In this document: positions 58,780 through 64,000 of the stretch, piece after piece
Position numbering within the stretch: the stretch's first letter is position 1
Layout of the letters: each line of letters opens with the position of its first letter
Assembly: GCF_900113735.1 (NCBI RefSeq)
Contig: NZ_FOQM01000003.1
Span: 124,001-188,000 of the forward strand
Origin: Bradyrhizobium sp. Gha
Lineage (GTDB): Bacteria; Pseudomonadota; Alphaproteobacteria; Rhizobiales; Xanthobacteraceae
Direction of reading: 5' to 3'
DNA length: 64,000 nt
Position numbers and translations under genes: made by a program
Notes under the pieces: generated by a model
The model's input: only the letters and a program-made list of their open reading frames with translations
What the model was told of the DNA's origin: nothing
Database searches by the model: none

Positions 58780-60383
58780 GCGATCATGGATTGCGCGAGG
58801 CGCGGGGTTGAAGGATCGGCGAGCCCGTCCGCGATCGCGCGCGCCGCAGCGAGGGTGGTCATGGTTCTCTGCGCCAATGCGGGAACATCCGCCGGATGAT
58901 CCGAGCGGAAATGCGCCCCGCGGCTCTCGCGGCGGCTCCAGGCCGCGGTCGCGACGAGCAGGGCCGCTGTCGCCATGTTGCGGACGGCGACGCTGTTGGC
59001 CGAGTGTTCCAGCGCGGCCATGCTGCGCACAGCTTCCGCAAGCCCATCACCGTCGCGGATCACGCCGACATTCGCGCTCATCATCGTGCGCAGGCGTTTC
59101 ACCGCGGCTGCATCCGGTGCACCGCCGCGCGGTGTCAGCAGCGCCTCCGGCAGGCGGCTCGGCGAGGGCATCGTGTGGCCGGCGATGTCGTCGGCGATAC
59201 GTGCGGCATAGACCACGGCTTCCAGCAGCGAATTGGACGCAAGCCGGTTGGCGCCATGCGCACCGGTTGAGGCGACTTCGCCGCCGGCCCACAACCCGTC
59301 GATCGAGCTGCGGCCGCGTGCGTCCACCGCGATGCCGCCCATGTGATAGTGCACGGCCGGCGCGATCGGGATGGCCTCGATCGCGGGATCGATGCCCGCG
59401 GCGATGCAGCTTGCATGCACGGTCGGGAACTTTTCGGCGAAGTGCATGCCCAAGGCCTGCCGCGCATCGAGGAAGGCGCCGCGCCCGGCCGCGATCTCGG
59501 CGAACACGCCGCGGGCCACGATGTCGCGCGGCGCGAGCTCGGCGAGCGGATGCTGCGCCGCCATGAAGCGCTCGCCATTGCCATTGATCAGCGTGGCGCC
59601 TTCGCCGCGCAGCGCCTCGGTCGCAAGTGGTGCTGGATCACGGCCAACCATGATGGCGGTCGGGTGAAACTGCACGAATTCGGTATCGGCGATCACGGCG
59701 CCTGCGCGTGCCGCAATCGCAAGACCCGATCCGCTGGCCTGCGCTGGATTGGTGGTGACGGCGTAGAGATGGCCGATGCCGCCGGTTGCGAGCACGACGG
59801 CGCGCGAGGCGATCATGATGGGCATTGCTGCACAGCTACCGGCCTCGCGCAATTGAAGGCCGGTGACCGCGCCGTCCTCGGTGAGCAGCGCTTCGGCGAC
59901 AAACCCTTCGATCAGGCGGATCGACGGGGTGCGGCGCGCCGCCTCGCTCAGCGCCGCGATGATCGCCGCGCCGGCGGCGTCGCCGCGGACGTGAACGATC
60001 CGCCGCGCGGAATGCGCCGCTTCCCGGCCCACGGCCAGCCGTCCCTCGAGATCGCGGTCGAACGGCACGCCGTAAGCGAGCAGATCGTGAATCCGCGAGC
60101 CCGCCTCGCGGGCGATCCCGAGCGCGATCGCTTCGTCGACGATGCCTCCGCCGACCGCAATCGTATCCGCGGCATGCGCTTCGGGACCGTCGCCTTCGGC
60201 CACGGCAGCCGCGATGCCGCCTTGCGCCCATGCGGATGACGCCCCTTGTCCGAGCGGCGCCGCCGCGATCAGCGTCACCGGTCGCGGCGCCAGCTTCAGC
60301 GCGCAGAACAATCCTGCGAGCCCACCGCCGACGATGACGACCTCATCGACGGAGCGGGTGAGGTTGTGGATGTTGTATGTCAT
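58776..60383 (-). CDS. nadB: L-aspartate oxidase
   Basis: A 535-residue FAD enzyme that oxidises L-aspartate to iminoaspartate, which NadA then uses. The FAD-binding site is [19 protein letters not shown]. The [17 protein letters not shown] motif and [10 protein letters not shown] belong to the succinate-dehydrogenase-like family, and [18 protein letters not shown] is NadB-typical. ATG 60383 begins 8 bases after the nadA stop; the open frame extends further but through nadA. Confidence 0.97.
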   Translation of the reverse strand: MTYNIHNLTRSVDEVVIVGGGLAGLFCALKLAPRPVTLIAAAPLGQGASSAWAQGGIAAAVAEGDGPEAHAADTIAVGGGIVDEAIALGIAREAGSRIHDLLAYGVPFDRDLEGRLAVGREAAHSARRIVHVRGDAAGAAIIAALSEAARRTPSIRLIEGFVAEALLTEDGAVTGLQLREAGSCAAMPIMIASRAVVLATGGIGHLYAVTTNPAQASGSGLAIAARAGAVIADTEFVQFHPTAIMVGRDPAPLATEALRGEGATLINGNGERFMAAQHPLAELAPRDIVARGVFAEIAAGRGAFLDARQALGMHFAEKFPTVHASCIAAGIDPAIEAIPIAPAVHYHMGGIAVDARGRSSIDGLWAGGEVASTGAHGANRLASNSLLEAVVYAARIADDIAGHTMPSPSRLPEALLTPRGGAPDAAAVKRLRTMMSANVGVIRDGDGLAEAVRSMAALEHSANSVAVRNMATAALLVATAAWSRRESRGAHFRSDHPADVPALAQRTMTTLAAARAIADGLADPSTPRLAQSMIA

Positions 60384-60391
60384 GTCACGCC

Positions 60392-61495
60392 TCAATTGTT
60401 CAAATTGATCATCCGCTCGACCGATCGCCGCGCGCGCGCCGCAAGCGACGGATCGATCGTGACTTCCTCGCCCAGCGTCAGCAGGCTCTCGAGAATGTTG
60501 GCGAGGGTGATGCGCCTCATGTGCGGGCAGAGATTGCAGGGCCGCAGCATCTCGACCTCGGGCAACTCGGCGCGGACATTGTCGGCCATCGAGCACTCCG
60601 TGATCATCACCAGGCGTCGCGGGCGCCGCTCCCGCACCCAGCTGATCATGTGCGCGGTCGAGCCGGTGAAGTCGGCCTCCGCCAGCACGTCGGGCGGGCA
60701 TTCGGGATGCGCGATGATCTGCACGGAGGGATCGGCCTCGCGAAACGCGCGCAGCTCGTCGCCGGTAAAGCGCTCGTGCACCTCGCAGGCGCCCTTCCAG
60801 GCGATGATTTTCACATCGGTCTTCGAGGCGACATAGGTCGCAAGATAACGGTCGGGCAGGAAGATCACGCTTGGTGCGTTCAGGCTCTCCACCACCTGCA
60901 CCGCGTTGGACGAGGTGCAGCAGATGTCGACTTCGGCTTTCACCTCCGCCGACGTGTTGACATAGGCAACCACGGGCACGCCGGGAAATCTTTCACGCAG
61001 CAGGCGCACGTCGGCGCCGGTGATGCTGGCGGCGAGCGAGCAGCCGGCGCGTGAATCCGGGATCAGCACGGTCTTGTCGGGATTGAGCAGCTTTGACGTC
61101 TCCGCCATGAAGTGCACGCCGCACTGGACGATGACATCCGCCTTCACCTTGGTGGCCTCGACGGCGAGCTGGAGGGAATCGCCACCGATGTCGGCGACGC
61201 CATGAAAAATCTCCGGCGCCTGGTAGTTGTGGGCGAGGATCACCGCGTTGCGCGCGCGCTTCAGCTGATTGATCGCGTGAATCGCCGGCGCGATCAGGGG
61301 CCACTCGATCGGCGGGATGACATGCTCGAGGCGCTCATAGATCGGCGCGGTCGCACGCTCGACCTCGGCGGTCCATTCCAGCGACGGCCGCGGCAGCGCA
61401 GGGCCAGTTTGCGCCGCCGCTGATGGGGTGGAGGTGGCCTGGCCCTGCGGCCGATTGGCAAAGTCGTCGGGACCGTAAATTCCAGCGATCGGCAT
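60392..61495 (-). CDS. nadA: Quinolinate synthase
   Basis: A 367-residue 4Fe-4S enzyme that condenses iminoaspartate with dihydroxyacetone phosphate to quinolinate. The [20 protein letters not shown] motif and the Cys-rich [13 protein letters not shown] near the C-terminus are typical. The first gene of the operon, with the operator pair upstream. The N-terminal 50 residues (before [12 protein letters not shown]) form a variable arm. Confidence 0.97.
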   Translation of the reverse strand: MPIAGIYGPDDFANRPQGQATSTPSAAAQTGPALPRPSLEWTAEVERATAPIYERLEHVIPPIEWPLIAPAIHAINQLKRARNAVILAHNYQAPEIFHGVADIGGDSLQLAVEATKVKADVIVQCGVHFMAETSKLLNPDKTVLIPDSRAGCSLAASITGADVRLLRERFPGVPVVAYVNTSAEVKAEVDICCTSSNAVQVVESLNAPSVIFLPDRYLATYVASKTDVKIIAWKGACEVHERFTGDELRAFREADPSVQIIAHPECPPDVLAEADFTGSTAHMISWVRERRPRRLVMITECSMADNVRAELPEVEMLRPCNLCPHMRRITLANILESLLTLGEEVTIDPSLAARARRSVERMINLNN

Positions 61496-61518
61496 CGAAG
61501 CCTCCCATGCAGATGACG

Positions 61519-61541
61519 TATATGCTCAATACGAGCATATA
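61519..61541. promoter_or_regulatory. NadQ-like operator 1 for nadABC
   Basis: TATATGCTC-AATAC-GAGCATATA is a perfect 9-bp dyad with a 5-base centre, 24 bases upstream of the nadA ATG. In alphaproteobacteria without NrtR or NadR, the NadQ repressor is reported to control nadABC through such TATGCTC dyads; the assignment here is by resemblance. Confidence 0.7.
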
Positions 61542-61591
61542 TTGAGCCTAGAAATCCGGCCGAGAGGCCGGGCAGATTTCATCAGGACTCA

Positions 61592-61612
61592 TTATGCTCA
61601 ACCTGAGTAAAT
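61592..61612. promoter_or_regulatory. NadQ-like operator 2, weaker
   Basis: TTATGCTC-AACCT-GAGTAAAT repeats the half-site TATGCTC with an imperfect partner. It is centred about 72 bases from operator 1, a spacing that could allow cooperative binding or looping. Confidence 0.5.
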
Positions 61613-61828
61613 CCAAAATAACACGCCGCGGAGGGGAGCGCCAGGGGCTGTCGCACACATTCCCGTCAAGTCGCTACGCGCGTCAAAGCACACGATAAAC
61701 GCAATGCTCCCGCAGCAGCCCCTCCTGGGATGCAATCATTTTTCATTTTGGATTTTCATGCATCTGCATTAAATGCCTGACTGCGGTCGCTGATCGGCGG
61801 ACCCGCCAAGCGACCGATGAGGAGCACC

Positions 61829-63079
61829 ATGTCGATCCAAACGGGCGAACTCACGCCCTCACGTTCCTCCAATTGGCGCACGCCGGCCGTCGTCATCCTC
61901 TGTGGCTGTGCGATCGGCATGCTGGGCTTCGGGCCGCGCTCGGCGCTGGGCTTCTTTGTGCAGCCGATGAGCCATGAATTCGCCTGGGGTCGCGACGTGT
62001 TCGGCCTCGCGATCGCCGTGCAGAATCTGTTGTGGGGATTGGGCCAACCCTTGGCCGGCGCGATCGCCGATCGCTTCGGCCTGTACCGCGTGATGTGCGT
62101 CGGTGCGCTGCTCTATGCCGGTGGTCTCTTGCTGATGCGTTATTCCTCGACGCCGCTGTCACTCAACATCGGTGCGGGCGTGATGATCGGCTTCGGTCTC
62201 GCGGGCTGCTCGTTCAACCTGGTGCTGTCGGCGTTCACCAAGCTGCTTCCGGCCGAGAAGCGCGGACTTGCGCTCGGGGCCGGCACTGCCGCGGGCTCGC
62301 TCGGCCAGTTCCTGTACGCGCCGATCGGCGTTGCCCTGATCGACAAATTCGGCTGGCAGCAAACTCTCACCGTGTTCGGCTTCCTGATGCTGTTGATCAT
62401 CCCGCTGGCGCTGGCGATCTCGACGCCGCCGGTCGCAAACACGGCCAATGCGGCGCCTGCGGATGAGCAGACCATCAGCGGGGCACTCACGGAGGCGTTC
62501 GGCCATCGTTCCTACGTGCTGCTGGTGCTCGGCTTCTTCACCTGCGGCTTCCAGCTCGCCTTCATCACCGTGCATCTGCCTGCGTTCCTCGTCGACCGCG
62601 GCGTCTCGGCGCAAACCGGCGGCTGGGTGATCGCGGCGATCGGCCTGTTCAACATCATGGGCTCTCTGGGCGTCGGCTATCTCCAGAATAGCTTGCCGAA
62701 GCGCTACATCCTCTCGACGATCTACTTCATTCGTGCGCTCGCGACGCTCGCATTCATCTCGTTCCCGATCACGCCGTTCTCGGCGATCGCGTTCGGCGCG
62801 GTGTCCGGGCTGACCTGGCTCTCGACGGTGCCCCCGACCTCGGCGCTGGTGGCGCTGATGTTCGGCACGCGCTGGCTTGCGACGCTCTACGGCTTCGCCT
62901 TCGTCAGCCATCAGGTCGGCGGCTTCCTCGGCGTCTGGCTAGGGGGCATCGTGTTCGAGCGATACGGTTCCTATACGCCGATCTGGTGGCTCTCGATCCT
63001 GTTCGGGGTGCTCTCGGCGCTGATCAATCTTCCGATCGTCGAAAAGCCGGTCGCACGAGCGGTTGCGCAGCCTGCCTGA
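61829..63079 (+). CDS. MFS transporter
   Basis: A 416-residue major facilitator protein with about 12 hydrophobic helices. The loop 2-3 motif is seen as GAIADRFGLYRVM. The N-terminus VVILCGCAIGMLGFGPRSALG and FFVQPMSHEFAWGRDVF resemble the oxalate/formate-antiporter and monocarboxylate-type branch. Substrate unknown. ATG 61829 follows GAGGAG. It is divergent from nadABC; a link to NAD precursors is possible but not shown. Confidence 0.88.
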   Translation: MSIQTGELTPSRSSNWRTPAVVILCGCAIGMLGFGPRSALGFFVQPMSHEFAWGRDVFGLAIAVQNLLWGLGQPLAGAIADRFGLYRVMCVGALLYAGGLLLMRYSSTPLSLNIGAGVMIGFGLAGCSFNLVLSAFTKLLPAEKRGLALGAGTAAGSLGQFLYAPIGVALIDKFGWQQTLTVFGFLMLLIIPLALAISTPPVANTANAAPADEQTISGALTEAFGHRSYVLLVLGFFTCGFQLAFITVHLPAFLVDRGVSAQTGGWVIAAIGLFNIMGSLGVGYLQNSLPKRYILSTIYFIRALATLAFISFPITPFSAIAFGAVSGLTWLSTVPPTSALVALMFGTRWLATLYGFAFVSHQVGGFLGVWLGGIVFERYGSYTPIWWLSILFGVLSALINLPIVEKPVARAVAQPA

Positions 63080-63120
63080 TCGGCTAAACATCCCGGTCAA
63101 ACAAGTCAGGGAGTTCAGCC

Positions 63121-64000
63121 GTGGCCAATTTCAAGGCGATCCGGATCGACAAGGCCGACAAGGGCACCACCGCGCAGCTGACGCAGTTCGACGAAGCCGA
63201 ACTGATGGACGGCGACGTCACCGTCCGCGTGGAATGGTCGACGCTGAACTACAAGGACGGCCTTGCGCTGACAGGCAAGGCGCCGGTGGTGCGCCGCTTC
63301 CCGATGATCGCCGGCATCGATTTCGCCGGCACCGTCGAAGCCTCTTCCCATCCGCAATGGAAGGCGGGCGACAAGGTCGTCTGCACCGGCTGGGGCATGG
63401 GCGAAACCCATCTCGGCGCCTATGCCGAGAAGGCGCGGGTGAAGGGCGACTGGCTGGTCGCACTGCCGCAGGGCCTGTCGGCACGGGATGCGATGGCGAT
63501 CGGCACCGCGGGCTTCACCGCGATGCTCGCCGTGCTGGCGCTGGAGAAGCACGGCGTCTCGCCGAAAAGCGGCCCGGTCGTCGTGACGGGCGCGGCCGGC
63601 GGCGTCGGCTCGGTCGCGACCGCCGTGCTGTCGAAGCTCGGCTACCATGTCATCGCTTCGACCGGCCGCGCCTCGGAGACCGATTACCTGAAGAGCCTGG
63701 GTGCCGCCGAAATCATCAACCGCAATGAACTGTCGGGGCCGGCAAAGCCACTGGGCAAGGAGCGTTGGGCGGCTGGTATCGATAGCGTCGGCTCGACCAC
63801 GCTCGCGAATCTGCTGTCGATGACAAGCTATGGTGGCGCCATTGCCGCCTGCGGTCTGGCGGCCGGTATGGACCTGCCGTCTTCGGTCGCACCCTTCATT
63901 TTGCGTGGGGTGTGCCTTCTCGGCATCGATTCCGTCATGTGCCCGCTTCCGCCGCGAAAAGCCGCCTGGCAGCGCCTCGCTTCCGATCTGGATCGGCCAA
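63121..64000 (+). CDS. AcuI/YhdH-type quinone-oxidoreductase-like reductase, partial
   Basis: Open from GTG at 63121 (AGGGAG about 9 bases upstream) to the window end, 293 codons visible. MDR-superfamily medium-chain reductase: [33 protein letters not shown], and the NADPH loop [22 protein letters not shown]. This matches acrylyl-CoA reductase (AcuI) and YhdH, which reduce acryloyl-CoA with NADPH. The C-terminal end (about 40 residues) is outside the window. Confidence 0.9.
   Translation, partial: MANFKAIRIDKADKGTTAQLTQFDEAELMDGDVTVRVEWSTLNYKDGLALTGKAPVVRRFPMIAGIDFAGTVEASSHPQWKAGDKVVCTGWGMGETHLGAYAEKARVKGDWLVALPQGLSARDAMAIGTAGFTAMLAVLALEKHGVSPKSGPVVVTGAAGGVGSVATAVLSKLGYHVIASTGRASETDYLKSLGAAEIINRNELSGPAKPLGKERWAAGIDSVGSTTLANLLSMTSYGGAIAACGLAAGMDLPSSVAPFILRGVCLLGIDSVMCPLPPRKAAWQRLASDLDRP

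Larger units (their letters stand above)
61496..61828. other. 333-base divergent promoter region nadA / MFS
   Basis: Contains the two operators and, nearer the MFS gene, an AT-rich tract (61735-61780) with CATGCATCTGCATTAAATGC. No gene seen. Confidence 0.5.

Overview
The window is a GC-rich stretch (about 63-65 % by eye) of a Bradyrhizobium-type alphaproteobacterial chromosome. The basis is gene content (a CcrM-type GANTC methyltransferase, the mutY-DUF721-dsbA-smc block, an ETF-quinone oxidoreductase, a nadA-nadB-nadC operon, glyQ-glyS, ppdK) and several families of short palindromic intergenic repeats of the kind that litter Bradyrhizobium chromosomes. No rRNA, tRNA, CRISPR array, transposase or integrase was recognised. 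The first gene (apt) and the last (an AcuI-like oxidoreductase) run off the window.

Layout. 0-5.1 kb: end of apt, two adjacent ParA-like P-loop ATPases, a lemA/M48-peptidase pair, and an Rsm22-type methyltransferase. 5.1-12 kb: smc, a DsbA-like thiol oxidoreductase, a DUF721 protein, mutY and a PaaI-type thioesterase. 12-15.4 kb: a lower-GC accessory island with a PIN-domain protein facing an operon of unrecognised genes, one of which is frameshifted. 15.5-21.4 kb: FAD monooxygenase, GST, LysR regulator, SnoaL-like protein and a chemoreceptor. 21.4-27.7 kb: ccrM, a zinc metallopeptidase, moaB, a tandem duplication beside a MarR-GNAT fusion gene, a small glycosyltransferase and an RMD1-family membrane protein. 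27.8-31.5 kb: phosphoketolase and acetate kinase. 31.7-36.7 kb: radical SAM protein, VOC protein, RNase HII, a polytopic membrane protein and a family-4-type uracil-DNA glycosylase. 36.7-44.8 kb: ETF-QO, a TPR protein with ispE, an alpha/beta hydrolase, a LysE exporter, and an HxlR regulator coupled to a stand-alone ketoacyl-ACP synthase. 45.1-49 kb: polyprenyl diphosphate synthase, a DUF2007 protein, a YfiC-like methyltransferase, an S49 peptidase and small proteins. 48.9-57.9 kb: glyQS, a DUF1236 protein, a DUF3096 mini-protein, ppdK and a SleB-type cell-wall hydrolase. 57.9-64 kb: nadABC, an MFS transporter and the AcuI-like gene.

How the genes work together. The block is mostly housekeeping: DNA repair and chromosome upkeep (MutY, UDG, RNase HII, SMC, CcrM), cofactor and isoprenoid supply (NAD, IspE, polyprenyl diphosphate) and central carbon metabolism (PPDK, phosphoketolase plus acetate kinase). 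Several promoters carry readable control sites: a palindrome pair in front of nadA, three GANTC sites plus a CtrA-like box in front of ccrM, and palindromes in front of LysR, MarR-GNAT and HxlR genes. The most novel part is the 12-15.4 kb island. Its proteins match no system I can name, it has a truncated intergenic repeat at one edge and an intact one at the other, and one of its genes looks broken.
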